Below, piece after piece: positions 44,750-55,340 of a DNA stretch of 64,000 bases. Positions within the stretch are counted from its first letter, which is position 1, and the number at the start of each line of letters is the position of its first letter. The stretch covers positions 108,264,040-108,328,039 of the forward strand of contig OX638130.1 in the NCBI GenBank assembly GCA_951804985.1. Direction: 5' to 3'. Made by a program: the position numbers and the translations under genes. The notes beneath the pieces were generated by a model, which did not search any database, was not told the origin of the DNA, and saw only the letters and a program-made list of their open reading frames with translations. Source of the DNA: Dryomyza anilis. Its lineage: Eukaryota > Arthropoda > Insecta > Diptera > Dryomyzidae.

Positions 44750-45440
44750 CCATTAAGAGACCAGAACTACAACATGTTGCTGTCCGCAGTGACATCTACA
44801 CAAGGTCAACAACGGTCCAGCGTATGATGCGCAGCAAATCACATTTTTTGAACTTTTGTATACAACATAAAAAGATACTTAAAAAAATAACAAAAATAAA
44901 ATATTTAAAAATGTATAAATTAACATTTTAATAACGGGTTTTACGAATAGTACGAATAATAGTTTAAGATTTAAAAAAATAAATTTTTTATTGGTTGCAT
45001 TTTTGACGAAAATAAAAAAAAATATTCAAAAACAAAATAAAAACCAAAATAACATCATTAAAAGCAGCACAAACATGAGTTATTGTCAGCATGCTGCGGA
45101 TGATGCTGATTTTGTAGTTCATTTTAATTGTTGCTGCAGCTGACGTTGTTGCTGTTGCAGTTGTTGTTCTTGTTTTAGTTGGTGATACTTTCGACTTTAT
45201 GTATTCGAGTTCATTGTCATTCAAGGCAGTCGAGTTGCTGTAGACAGCAACATCATCTTCATCAACAACAACAACAAGTGCAACAGCAATATCTGCGAAA
45301 GAGGCCGGATGAGGGCCGCACTTTGAAACCCACGTTGGCAAAATTATGCGCGCAGCACTTACGCAGTGACAACGCAGTGTTGCTGAGCAGCTGCACTTAA
45401 AACAATAAAAAAGCCAAAAAGAAACATAAAGTATTTTATA
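44750..45440. other. GC-richer island with CAA/GTT runs
   Basis: GTTGTTGCTGTTGCAG and CATCAACAACAACAACAAG runs within unique DNA; open on both strands for 73-117 codons. See the candidate exon at 45,179-45,400. AAAACAATAAAAAA at 45,400 contains a polyadenylation hexamer AATAAA. Confidence 0.35.
45179..45400 (+). CDS. Candidate terminal exon (weak)
   Basis: Preceded by a pyrimidine-rich tract ending TTGTTCTTGTTTTAG, a fair 3' splice site. The frame in phase 0 stays open for 73 codons to TAA, with a Gln run (LHQQQQQVQQQ) followed by RKRPDEGRTLKPTLAKLC, where codon choice (CTG, AAG, GAG, GGC, CGC) looks coding rather than AT-driven. AATAAA follows the stop at once. Phase 0 agrees with the phase of the putative exon at 29,235, but linking the two over 16 kb is speculative. 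An overlapping minus-strand frame of 117 codons is an alternative. No family recognised. Confidence 0.25.
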   Translation: MVILSTLCIRVHCHSRQSSCCRQQHHLHQQQQQVQQQYLRKRPDEGRTLKPTLAKLCAQHLRSDNAVLLSSCT

Positions 45441-47830
45441 AAAAATAAATTAAAGGTACCAGCAGAAATTATAAAATAGAATTTCGTAAAGTTACGAAAT
45501 ATATTTAAGAATAATTTAGTAAACACGAAATACGAAATTAAATTCGATATATTTTGTATTAAAACAGAGAATATAATTTCCAGAAACGCTGAAAAGACTT
45601 ACGAAAAAGTAAGAGCAGAAATTAGGAAATAGAATTTCGTATAATTACTATAAATGTTTACGAATACTGACATTTTTTGTAAAATCCAATACAAATATAT
45701 CGTCAACGAAATAATTTGTATTAAAACAAATAATATAAATCTCAAAAACGAGGAAATAAAATTAGTAAATTTACGAAAAATGTTTACGAACAATCTGTTC
45801 TATCGTAAATATATAAATTACCTCAGATTTTTTTCGTTTGTAATTATTTCGTATTGATTTGTAATATTTCCGAACGTAGAAATTCGAACGGAATTCTTTA
45901 ATCACGATTTAAATAGATATTTTATTATTTGATTTGATTGCTAATTTACGAAATTGTTGACGAAAACTATAATTCGTATTTTATGAAAGCGTTTATAATT
46001 TATATTTACGAAATAATTAGTATTAAATTTGCAAAATGATTAGAGAATTTAATATAAAAAAGTATTTGTGGATTTATATATTTTTTAAATGATATTTTGT
46101 AAATTTACTAATAAGAACAGCATAACAAAAAAAAATATCCGCGATCTAAGTATGATTTTCCGATGGACGTCGCGATTCTTTTCACTACCTCATACTCAGT
46201 TTTTTCAGATTGCCTCAAGCTATTACGTAAAACAAATATATGGCAATTCTCGTATTTTGGTCTATAACTTTTTACAGCTTTCAGTTTTCGATCACATTTC
46301 TCTTGTATTCCATTGAGAATACTTCAGCTAATATTTTGAAATAAACCACATGAAACTCGGATCGATTTGCCCAAAGTTATGACCAGTCAAACACAAAAAT
46401 TATGAATTTTAAGATGTACCTATTACTTGTTGCAAATTTATTAACATACAGTGTGCATTCAAATATGTATTATGCATATTACGAAAATAAGTGAACTCGA
46501 TGTGTTTAGAAGATTGTACAACAAATTTTCAAAATTTCGTTAATTTACGAAAATTATATTTAACGAAATACATATATAAAATTATTCGTAAATAGTGCAA
46601 AAAAAATGACGATCCATTATTATAAATTTCGTAAAAAAAATTTCGTAAAAATCGTAAACCAAATGAATTAACTTTAAAAGCGATCGTAAACTAATGAAAC
46701 CTATTAACCAACAGTCTGCATTCGAATAAAATGCATTTCACGTAAAGCAATAATTAAATTTACTTATTGACTTCATTATTGCTATTCGTAGATTCTACAA
46801 AAAAACAAACTTTTGAATAGTCCGTCAACTTACGAAACTTCTGATGAATAATATTTGTGTACAGCATATACGAAAATCATTCTCGGAAATCCCTAAACAA
46901 TACAAAAAGAAATTAAAACTTTCTTAAATTAAATATGATTTCTATATCTAAAATGAATTTATTTTGAAAATTTTCGTAAACTTACGAAATTTTTTATTGA
47001 ACAGAGAACGTTCGATTAATATTCATTTTACTTATAACAATAATGATACGTATAACAATTGATACATTAATATCGAATTTCATAATTATTATTCGTAACT
47101 TGCACAAAAAAAAAACTATCAAATAGTTCGTCAATATACGAAACTATTTTACGAATAATATTTGTCTGCTGAACGAAAAATATTTGCGAAATGAATACAT
47201 GAATTAATCCGTTAAAAGTGCGGAAATAAATTAAAACCTCTTGTAAAATCTAAAAAGATAATCATGTCTAAAATGAATAAACTTTAAAAAAGTTCGTAAA
47301 CTTACGAAATCTTTTAACGAAGAGATTACTATCGTATAATATTCATTTTACGATTATAAGTAAAAACATTACGAAATATGATACGTTGTTGTGCACAAAA
47401 TAGCTTTAGAAAGTTTTGTAAACTTACGAAACTGTTTTATGAATAATAGTTGTGTGCCTTCAAACGAAAAGTATCCGCTAAATGTGTCCAGAAAGTAATT
47501 TATAAATAGTACTAATAAAAATAACTTTCGTTAAACCGAAATATTACGTACGAAAAACTAATAAGTTTTAAATATTTTTGTATAATATATTATCAAACAG
47601 TGTGTATTCGAATAATATGCTTTTTACGAAATCACAGTGTGATTTCGTATATTCCAAAAAAAAAAACAGTTACTTCGTATACTTTATAACGAATAATATC
47701 TGTACATTTAGTTTAAAAACATACGCAAACACGATTCATTGATAGCGAAAAAATAAATTATGAAAATTTCGTAAACTTACGAAGTATATTAATGAATTTA
47801 TTCTCTTATATTACAAAATATTAAAATTTG
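45440..47830. repeat. TTACGAAA/TTTCGTAA-rich degenerate tandem block
   Basis: The words TTACGAAA and TTTCGTAA occur dozens of times, often joined as the dyad TTTCGTAAACTTACGAAA (for example near 46,975, 47,290 and 47,770). Spacings of about 300 bp between equivalent blocks (46,826, 47,132, 47,428 for CTTACGAAACT-like; 46,972 and 47,288 for CGTAAACTTACG) suggest an old tandem repeat of about 300 bp. Reading frames here have no coding features. Not recognised as a known repeat. Confidence 0.75.
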
Positions 47831-48027
47831 TTTACTTTTTTAAGCATTTATAAAAAATAGAATTTACCAAAAATAATTATTTAAATTGTCATTGCATTTA
47901 TTCAAGTGTATAATCAAATTTTATTCACAAATTGTATTATAACCTTAGGTTATTTGTAGTTTTGAGGTGCTTTTGTATTATTTTTTGTTTGTTTCCACTT
48001 TGGTTGAGTGCAAATTAATTTGCAAAT
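47831..48027. other. AT-rich DNA, nothing recognised
   Basis: No feature supported. Confidence 0.4.
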
Positions 48028-48258
48028 TCAATGCAAATTCATGTTCGCATCCATTTCATCATCATCAACATCATCATCGTCGCACTCTTTGTCGGTTCGA
48101 GTGCATTTTATAGATGCATCGCATCTGCTATAATTTACGCCTGTCTGATGGAAATGAGTAACGAATTTCCGCAACGAACGTGATTCATGCCGAAAGCCAA
48201 GCAGTGGCAACATCACTTTGAGTTCAGTGGCTCGGGGGCGTATACATAACTTTGGCAT
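48028..48258 (-). CDS. Candidate small ORF, 76 codons (weak)
   Basis: Starts ATG at 48,258 and ends just inside a CAT/GAT run. The protein has a basic first half (MPKLCIRPRATELKVMLPLL, then RHESRSLRKF) and an acidic tail (DDDDVDDDEMD). Codons are balanced and the block is GC-richer than both flanks, unlike the AT-driven frames elsewhere. No domain, no splice evidence and no known family. It may instead be a conserved non-coding patch. Confidence 0.25.
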   Translation of the reverse strand: MPKLCIRPRATELKVMLPLLGFRHESRSLRKFVTHFHQTGVNYSRCDASIKCTRTDKECDDDDVDDDEMDANMNLH

Positions 48259-48270
48259 AATATATAAAAT

Positions 48271-48963
48271 TCAATTCACTTTAATTGCAATTGTTTGTAT
48301 TTCAAGGAAGTGCATTTGGTTGTTATTTTATTTTTTTAATGAGCTTTATTAATTGAATTTTTATGTAGCACAAAATTAGGCAAAATTTAGGCGAAATTGT
48401 GTGAAGAAAATTATATAACATGAGGTTTTTTTTTAATTAATTCACAGAAATTTTGAAAAATTAAAAAAACTTTTTTTTTGTAATTTTTTTAGTTTTTAAA
48501 TATTTTTTTTTATTTTTAAATGGTTTTATTTTATTTTTTTAATTTGTATACATTTTTATCATTTTTGTTAGCGTTGCGTTTGATTTAAAATAAAATTAAT
48601 TTGATTTGAATTAAAATATTTTATATATTTAGTCAGACCGTACTTAAATTTAGTACTAAACTCGAATCTAGTTTCAATCATTTCGAACTTAATTTTTAGA
48701 CATTTATTAATTATATTTATATTTATATATATTTATTATATATTTATTAAATATATATATAAATATTTTTTTTTTCATATAAAGTCAAAAGTAATTTAAT
48801 ATTAATTTGTTTAACAAAATAATTCAAAGAAAATGTCTTTTAATAAATATGTATTTGATTCACTTCAAAAACAAATGTATTTGATTTTAATACAGTTCAG
48901 TGCAGTTGTTTTTTTACTTCTATATTTACTACTTATTCTATTTACTACATTTATATATAATTT
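48271..48963. other. Very AT-rich DNA
   Basis: Poly-T tracts and TATTTATTATA runs (48,715-48,770). No gene or shared repeat. Confidence 0.5.
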
Positions 48964-48965
48964 TA

Positions 48966-49307
48966 AAGGGTTTTTTAATAAGAGCGCTACAAAAGTTTTT
49001 TTCAAGGGTTTTTCAACAGGGACGCTACAAAAGTAGAGCAACAGGGACAGCAAACGACGCCATATTTCTTGCCGCTCTTTTGACATTTCTCTTCAGTAAG
49101 GTTTGCCATTTCATGATGGAAAGATATACGAACCAACAACGCGTCCAAATTATTAAAATTGACTACCGAAATTCGAATTCGTATATCTTTCCATCATGAA
49201 ATGGCAAACCTTACTGAAGAGAAATGTCAAACGAGCGGCAAGAAATATGGCGTCGTTTGCTATCCCTGTCGCTCTTCTTTTGTAGCGTCCCTGTTGAAAA
49301 AACCCTT
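48966..49307. mobile_element. Long-TIR element LT1 carrying transposase start codons
   Basis: TA-flanked (48,964-48,965 and 49,308-49,309). Ends AAGGGTTTTTTAATAAG / AAGGGTTTTTTCAACAG continue as GGGACGCTACAAAAG, AGCAAACGACGCCATATTTC and CATTTCATGATGGAAAGATA in inverted copies of about 150 bp. The left end is duplicated (second start near 49,000). In the left arm ATG at 49,116 opens MERYTNQQRVQIIKIDYRNS, which resembles the N-terminal helix-turn-helix of mariner-type transposases (from memory). The frame then crosses into the right arm and stops. This is an internal-deletion derivative of an autonomous transposon not present here. Confidence 0.85.
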
Positions 49308-49920
49308 TACTACATTTGCATTTATGTAAACGCGTACAAAAATATGTAGATAAATTACTACATCTGTATTTATTTTGTACTACATTCTCTTTTTATTTAA
49401 TTTGAAGAAAAATGCAAAAAATTACTATATATGCCTTCATTTTTGTACATTACAATTTTTTCAAACGTATACAAAAATATATAGATAAATTAATACAACT
49501 GTATTTATTTTTACTACATTCTACTATATACGAGCCAACAACGAGTCGAAATTATTAAAATTTACTACCGAAATTCGAATTCGTATATCTTTCCATCATG
49601 AAATGGCAAACCTTACTGAAGAGAAATGTCAAAAGAGCGGCAAGAAATATGGTGTCGTTTGCTATCCCTGTCGCTCTTCTTTTGTAGCGACCCTGTTGAA
49701 AAAACCCTTTACTACATTTGCATTTATTTAAACGCGTACAAAAATATGTAGATAAATCTGTATTTATTTTGTACTACATTGTCTTTTTATTTAATTTGAA
49801 GAAAAATGCAAAAAATTACTACATATGCCTTCATTTTTATACATTACAATTTTTTCAAACGTATACAAAAATATATAAATAAATTAATACAACTGTATTT
49901 ATTTTTACTACATTCTGTTT
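49124..49920. repeat. 402-bp tandem duplication including LT1 right half
   Basis: 49,124-49,525 and 49,526-49,920 repeat the same order: ATATACGARCCAACAACG, the LT1 right arm, CTTTACTACATTTGCATTTA, and ACAACTGTATTTATTTTTAC. The duplication happened after LT1 inserted, since it copies half of the element with its flank. Confidence 0.9.
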
Positions 49921-50199
49921 CTTTTTAATTTTTTAACTACATGGCCTCTACAAGGTCATTTCAGTATTTTTATAATTTTCAATTTTTAAAAACTTGACTC
50001 TCACACTTTATATTTATTGAAATTTTAAATTTCGAAATACTTCCCTTTGACATGGCAGAGGTCTGCGAGAATGTGTTCGATATCGGGTAATTTTTTATAG
50101 TATTTTTAAAGTATAAATATCAATTAAAATTCTCAGAATTAAACATTGATTTAACATAATTATGGAAATCAATAGTATTATTATGATGTTGACTACAAA

Positions 50200-50800
50200 T
50201 TAAGTTTGCCAAAATTGGGCACGTGTTAGGCACACAATGACAATAAAGCCAACAAAGAAGATCACAGACACGATCACGACTTGGACCGTCTGCGGGCAAT
50301 AATTAACTAGCTGTCTGCCACCTCCGACTGACTTTATGTCTGTCTGTCTGTCTGTTTGTCTTTATGTTTGTTTCTATTGCCGGTTGTCTCTGCCACATTA
50401 AGTGTCTGCTTTTGGCAGTCTATTGAAAGACATACTGCGCATCTGTCTGTGCCTCAAATAATCGTCTATCGTTCATTTTGTATGTCATTGTGTTTTTTTT
50501 TGCTACTACTTATGTAGTTACAACTACTTCTACTACCAACATCTGCTATTGTTGCTGGCACTAGCACGAGCAGCAACAGCACCAACAACCTTCATTATGC
50601 CGCCGCAATGTGCCGCTTGCAACATCAACATCGTCGTGCGCGTCATTGGTTTTTATTATTGTGGCGCTTGGCGTGCGGATGTTGCATGATCTGTTGGCCC
50701 ACAGATGAACCCAAGCAGATGCTATTGCTGTTGCTACTGCTCTTGGCTGTATGTTGCTGGTGCTAGTGCTAAATTTGTCGTGGCTCAACCATTGAAGTTC
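50200..50800. other. GC-richer unique island
   Basis: Contains GTCTGTCTGTCTGTTTGTC near 50,340 without the helentron core, TTGGACCGTCTGCGGGC, and a CAG/CAA-rich segment. The upstream half has no open frame of note; the downstream half is open on both strands (see 50,518-50,766). Possible regulatory or exonic DNA. Confidence 0.35.
50518..50766 (+). CDS. Candidate terminal exon, 82 codons (weak)
   Basis: A pyrimidine-rich tract ending CTACTACTTATGTAG could serve as acceptor; the frame in phase 0 stays open to TAG at 50,764. It encodes a Ser/Asn/His stretch (TSTSSNSTNNLHYAAAMCRL), then Cys/Trp-rich sequence (WFLLLWRLACGCCMICWP) and a hydrophobic Leu run. A 75-codon ATG frame on the minus strand (50,561-50,788) covers the same DNA, so coding on either strand is unproven. 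No family recognised. Confidence 0.18.
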   Translation, partial: LQLLLLPTSAIVAGTSTSSNSTNNLHYAAAMCRLQHQHRRARHWFLLLWRLACGCCMICWPTDEPKQMLLLLLLLLAVCCWC

Positions 50801-51105
50801 AAGTTAAAAATTCCAGAAAATTGGTTTTCCTTGTCACGATTTTGAAAAAAAAAAGATATATACTTTTCATCAAAATCGTGCTAAATTGTGCAAATCAAAA
50901 AAAAAAACACAAGACAAAAATTTAGTTTTTTAATTTAAAAAATTTTAATTATCAATTATTATTGTTGTTTTATTTAAATAGTTACATTAAATTAATCAAA
51001 CATTCTTATTAAACAAAATACTTTTGAATTTATTATTGGCATAAATTAAAAAAAAAAAGAAATAAACTTTTGAAGAAAAAGAGTATACAAAAAAGTATGG
51101 ATATC
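50801..51105. other. AT-rich DNA, nothing recognised
   Basis: Poly-A tracts; no shared repeat or frame. Confidence 0.4.
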
Positions 51106-51109
51106 GCAT

Positions 51110-51345
51110 ACACAGAAAAAAATAATCCATATAAATATAGCAACCGATATTAATTGCATTTATTAATCAATCCAACAATGAAATTCACTAATTTAATGAA
51201 AACATTTGCTATTCTTTGTTAAATCAACAATTTCGTTTGCTAATATGAATATTTGTACGCCAATGCAGCAATATGTTTGCTAAAACTGCGCCGACTAAAT
51301 TATTTGCTACATTGACGTACAAATATTGAAATATTCATATTAATC
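51110..51345. mobile_element. Probable MITE with CACAGAAA end
   Basis: CACAGAAAAAAATAATCC and ATAGCAACCG resemble 12,550. An internal inverted pair ATGAATATTTGTACG / CGTACAAATATTGA lies at 51,246-51,335. The right end is not defined. Confidence 0.5.
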
Positions 51346-51359
51346 AATAAATTCAAAAT

Positions 51360-51664
51360 TCTAAAATAACGTCAAAAAATACTCTAAAAAAATCAATATT
51401 TTTCGAGTTTAGGTTCAAATATCTTAAAAACATATCGTACTAATAGTATTTGTCGGTATATTGAAATTAGTCATGTCAATGGAAAGAAAAATTGCGTTTA
51501 CAGTTTTTCATTAAACTAGTTGTATAAGGGACTGTATTTTAATATTAAAATGTGGCTAAAAAGGGCATTATAATTTTCTTAAAAACGTTACGTAAAGAAA
51601 ATCTGAGTATGCAGTCAAAATCAGCAACCACGAATTATATAGAATTAATGTATAGAATGTCCAT
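51360..51664 (-). repeat. DR1 copy 5, inverted
   Basis: AAAAATCAATATTTTTCGAG, AAATTGCGTTTACAG, TCTGAGTATGCAGTCAAAAT and ATATAGAATTAATGTATAG in the reverse order of copy 1. Confidence 0.85.
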
Positions 51665-51968
51665 GGCAAAAAAAAAATTCTACTATTGTTAATAATAATA
51701 TAGGGTGTTTGATTCATCGATGTCAATCGTTTCAATGACTCGAAAAAATAAGAAAATGTAAAATGAAATTATTTTGCACCATGTTTGAAATACAGGGTGT
51801 TTCGTAAATGCATATTACTGACATAACCTAGTCTAGAAAATTAGTTATAAAGTATAATATGTTGATAACTGAATAACAATTTTTAACTCATGTTTTAGAA
51901 AATTAAATTACCTTTCAAATGATATATCTTCGAACCCCATGATTTCTTCCTTTTCTAACATGTACGTA

Positions 51969-53059
51969 CACAGAAAAAAAATATACATCATATTGAGGAA
52001 TTCCGTTCTTCAAACCATGATTCATTGTATTGCAGAGCCATTCATAATATTAATGACTAACGCCATCAATGTTATGAATGCTATCATAAATATGAAGAAT
52101 GCTTCGTAACTGTCCAAAAAGTGTTCCTCAATATGATGAACTGTATGTGAAGAATAGGTTTCATCATATTAATGAACCAAAATATGAAATACAACGTAAA
52201 TATTCTTCATATTGAAGAACGCTGTTCATTAAATCAAATTTCTATCAAAATATTTTTTTGCGTTCATTTTTTGCCATACTTTTCAGTTCTCAAGTAGTTC
52301 CTGTGTATTATTTCTTATGAAGGGTTTTTCAATAAGAGCGCTACAATAGTTTTTTTCAAGGGTTTTTCAACAGGGACGCTACAAAAGTAGAGCGACAGGG
52401 ACAGCAAACGACGCCATATTTCTTGCCGCTCTTTTGACATTTCTCTTCAGTAAGGTTTGCCATTTAATGATGGAAAGATATACGAGCCAACAACGAGTCG
52501 AAATTATTAAAATTTACTAACGAAATTCGAATTCGTATATCTTTCCATCATGAAATGGCTTTATAATGCTTGCTCAACATGCATAAATTAGTAAAATGTT
52601 TTATAATATATTTATTATAATTGCAACTTTTTATTAATAAAAAGTTATATTTATAAAAAATATATTTTTGAAAAAAAAAATTTTTTTTTTTGAATTTTTT
52701 TTTTTTCGAACTTTTTTTTTTCGAACAAATTTTTTTTTTCGAATAATATTTTTTTCGAATAATTTTTTTTTGAATAATTTTTTTTATCCGAATTTTTTTT
52801 TTTACTAAAACTAAAATTTTTACAACACTTTTTTTCGAATTTTATAAAAAAAAAAATTTTGAAAAAATTTATGAACAAATTCATCAATATGACAATTCAA
52901 ATTCATTGTATTGAATATTTTGTTCATATATATAATAAATGCATTAATTAATATGTCATTTAATGAACAGTGGTATCAATGATGAATCTGGTAGTTGGTG
53001 AAAAAATTCATAATATTTATGAATAAATTCATCATATTGAAGAAAATTTGTTTTCTGTG
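51969..53059. mobile_element. TA-flanked MITE, family M4, with further insertions
   Basis: Ends CACAGAAAAAAAATATAC and TTTGTTTTCTGTG, both next to TA (51,967-51,968 and 53,060-53,061). Subterminal TCATATTGARGAA words are inverted at the two ends (52,120-52,230 and 53,025-53,045). Inside lie an LT1 fragment and a long T/A low-complexity tract (52,660-52,870). Confidence 0.8.
52322..52556 (+). mobile_element. LT1 element, right arm truncated, nested in M4
   Basis: AAGGGTTTTTCAATAAGAGC, a second start AAGGGTTTTTCAACAGGGAC, the left arm as at 48,966, ATGGAAAGATATACGAGCC (MERYTSQQRVEIIKI), and then only the first part of the right arm to CATCATGAAATGGC. The doubled left end is shared with 48,966, so both derive from one already rearranged progenitor. 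Confidence 0.88.
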
Positions 53060-53148
53060 TAAAGTTGAAATTTACAAAAATTAAAATACAAATTTTTACT
53101 TTTTCATCGAATTTCTGAAAATTTCGTTATCGATCACCCTATTTTTCT

Positions 53149-53880
53149 AATTTATAATGATAGACCTGTTCATTCTCAATATTTTCTAAGCAATTACAAT
53201 TTTAAGCAATTTTACATTTTAAGTAATTTTAAGCAAAATTACAATTTTAAGCAATTTTAAACTGGTAAATTATGCTGCAGAAATAATTATACAGTGGCGC
53301 GGATCTACTAATTTGGTGGCTAAAATTTAAAAAAAAAATCGATATAATTAAGAAATAATTTTATAAAATTATTAAAATTATAATCATTATGAGATTACCT
53401 CACAGAACATATATATTTTTTGTTTTAAATTTCAACTACCAAAAACCCGCCATTGTTTAATTATTTCTGCAGCATTTCTTATCAAGTTAAAATCACTGTG
53501 ATTGGTAGGAAAATACTTCAATACAAAATTTGAAAAAGCATCAACCAAATTGAATCAGTTTTTGTTCACCACTCGAGCATCAACAACATACATTAATTTT
53601 TGAATTGTTGCAAACTGAAATTGATACAATTTAGTCAATCGTGTGAATCGAGCTTTACCATTTTAAAATTCAACTTTTAGTACACATTAAATTTAAGCAC
53701 GTGTCTCTCCACGTACAAAAGCAAAATGCCGCACAAATTTTAAGGTCCCATAAAACTGTGTATGGATGACATTTAAGTTAAATATTTTTATTTTTTATTT
53801 TGTAGTCGAATAACTGGTAACATTTTTACCGGTTTCAATCATAATTCAACTGGCAAACAACCAACAAACTAATCAGCATA
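53149..53880. other. AT-rich DNA, nothing recognised
   Basis: Short TTTTAAGCAATTT repeats near 53,195-53,265; no gene. Confidence 0.45.
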
Positions 53881-54430
53881 CGAGCTTCCAGCACATACAT
53901 CGGAGATCTTTGCAGCTCTTTCACTCTTTTTTAATACTTTTTTCGCTCTTTTTCTGCATTTTACACATTGTATTTTACTCTTTTTTTTACAATTTTTATA
54001 TGCTCTTCTCAAATTTATATCTGCTGGTTAATGCAAATGCAAATAAAAATATGAAATATTAAAATACGAAGCTCTGTAATATTCACACAAAATCAACCAC
54101 AAGATACGCGTACTGCAAGTGTTACGAATACGGAAAACTATGCGCGACAACAACAACATTAGCAGCAGCAGCAACTACATCGGCAACAACAGTGGCAACT
54201 TTTGCGATCACATAATCGGCAACAGATCAACGTTACTTTTATGTGTTGCTTTTGTCATCCATCGTTGGTGCTTTACTCTCACCAGTTGATTTTTTATTAA
54301 TTTCCAACAATGTGCTTGATTTGCTGTTGTTTTTGTAGTTGATCTTAAAACTTAGTTTAAGCCTTTTAGTTGTTGTAATATAACTTGTTGCTATTAACAG
54401 TCAACAACATCACACCAACAAAATCTGTCT
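53881..54430. other. GC-richer island with CAACAA runs
   Basis: A pyrimidine-rich stretch (CTCTTTTTCTGCATTTTACAC region), then CAACAACAACATTAGCAGCA and related runs. Contains the small frame at 54,140. Unique in the window. Possible 5' exon or regulatory DNA. Confidence 0.35.
54140..54289 (+). CDS. Candidate small ORF, 49 codons (weak)
   Basis: ATG with A at -3. The peptide begins MRDNNNISSSSNYIGNNSGN and is followed by a hydrophobic segment (STLLLCVAFVI) that could act as a signal anchor, ending at TGA. No splice donor is found that would extend it. Homopolymeric Asn/Ser coding by AAC/AGC runs is common in fly leaders by chance, so coding is uncertain. Confidence 0.2.
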   Translation: MRDNNNISSSSNYIGNNSGNFCDHIIGNRSTLLLCVAFVIHRWCFTLTS

Positions 54431-54931
54431 TGTTTTGAAAAATACCCGACTTTGCATTTAAAAGAATCTCTTTGAGAAGGTCAACTGGTTGAGTTTTTTT
54501 TTTATTTTTTTTTCTTGTGGTTTTTATGAATTAATTTTTTTAATTATTACTTGTTTTCTGCCTCTTTGGTAAGTTGTTGCTATACTGTGCATCAGTTCGT
54601 TGAGTAGAGGTTTGTTGTTTTTTTTTTATTAAAAAATATATAATTTTTTTATATATTTTTTAATTTATTGCAAATGACATTTCGGTATTTTTTGAAATGG
54701 TCAAGGAATGTGCCACCCATGACATGTTAAAAATAATAATAATTATTTTTTTTTTTTGAGTTGTATCGCAAAGAGTTGTTAAATTGATAATTTAACGAAA
54801 ATATTGGGGTTAAATATTTGTTTAAAAAAGATATTCTGAAATTAAAATGAGACAAAAAATAGTTTTAGTGTTTTACTAAATGCTATGAATCAAATTTACT
54901 AAATGCTATCAGTAGCTGAGTTTTATAATAA
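54431..54931. other. AT-rich DNA, nothing recognised
   Basis: Long poly-T tracts; no shared repeat or frame. Confidence 0.45.
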
Positions 54932-54933
54932 TA

Positions 54934-55242
54934 CACACAGAATAGAGATTTGTTGCGCCAACCAACTTTTCGGTTCTCTCAACCGCTTAGTCGGTTGTTA
55001 TTGTTCAAATTAAAAGAGTTGTAGTTTGTACTGCAACCAATTTCGAACAGTTTTAGTACAATTTAGTACAGATTTAGAAGCATTAGGAGTGTGTATAGAC
55101 TAATATTTAATGTGCATAGGCTAATATGATAGTTCCGCCTGCAAACTTGTAAACCATACAATTTAGCCGAATGAATTTAGTTGGTACAACTAACTTTTTT
55201 TCTTTCTTCCAACCTCATACCTAAAGAGGATTTTTCTGTGTG
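54934..55242 (+). mobile_element. TA-flanked MITE, family M3, copy 1
   Basis: 309 bp, ends CACACAGAATAGAGATTTG and GAGGATTTTTCTGTGTG, TA on both sides. Interior words CTCAACCGCTTAGTCGGTTG and TTAGTTGGTACAACTAAC are palindromic. Copy 2 lies 405 bp downstream in inverted orientation. Confidence 0.9.
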
Positions 55243-55340
55243 TACTTGTTCTGGTAGTATTTAAATAGTACTAAACATCTGCAAATTAAATTAGAGAATT
55301 CTATATGGTAGATCAAGAGATATAAATTAAATAATGGTCA

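Larger units (their letters stand above)
51705..53148. mobile_element. Possible element with AGGGTG ends, hosting a nested MITE
   Basis: ATAGGGTGTTTGATTCATCG at the left and CGTTATCGATCACCCTAT at the right are loosely inverted, and CAGGGTGTTTCGTAA at 51,795 is similar. After removing the insertion at 51,969-53,059 about 350 bp remain. The class is unknown. Confidence 0.4.

Noticed and set aside
45440..47830. Array of short direct repeats as a CRISPR-like locus
   Set aside because: Words occur in both orientations at irregular spacing without defined spacers.
52651..52887. 78-codon minus-strand frame rich in Lys and Phe
   Set aside because: Translation of a T/A low-complexity tract.
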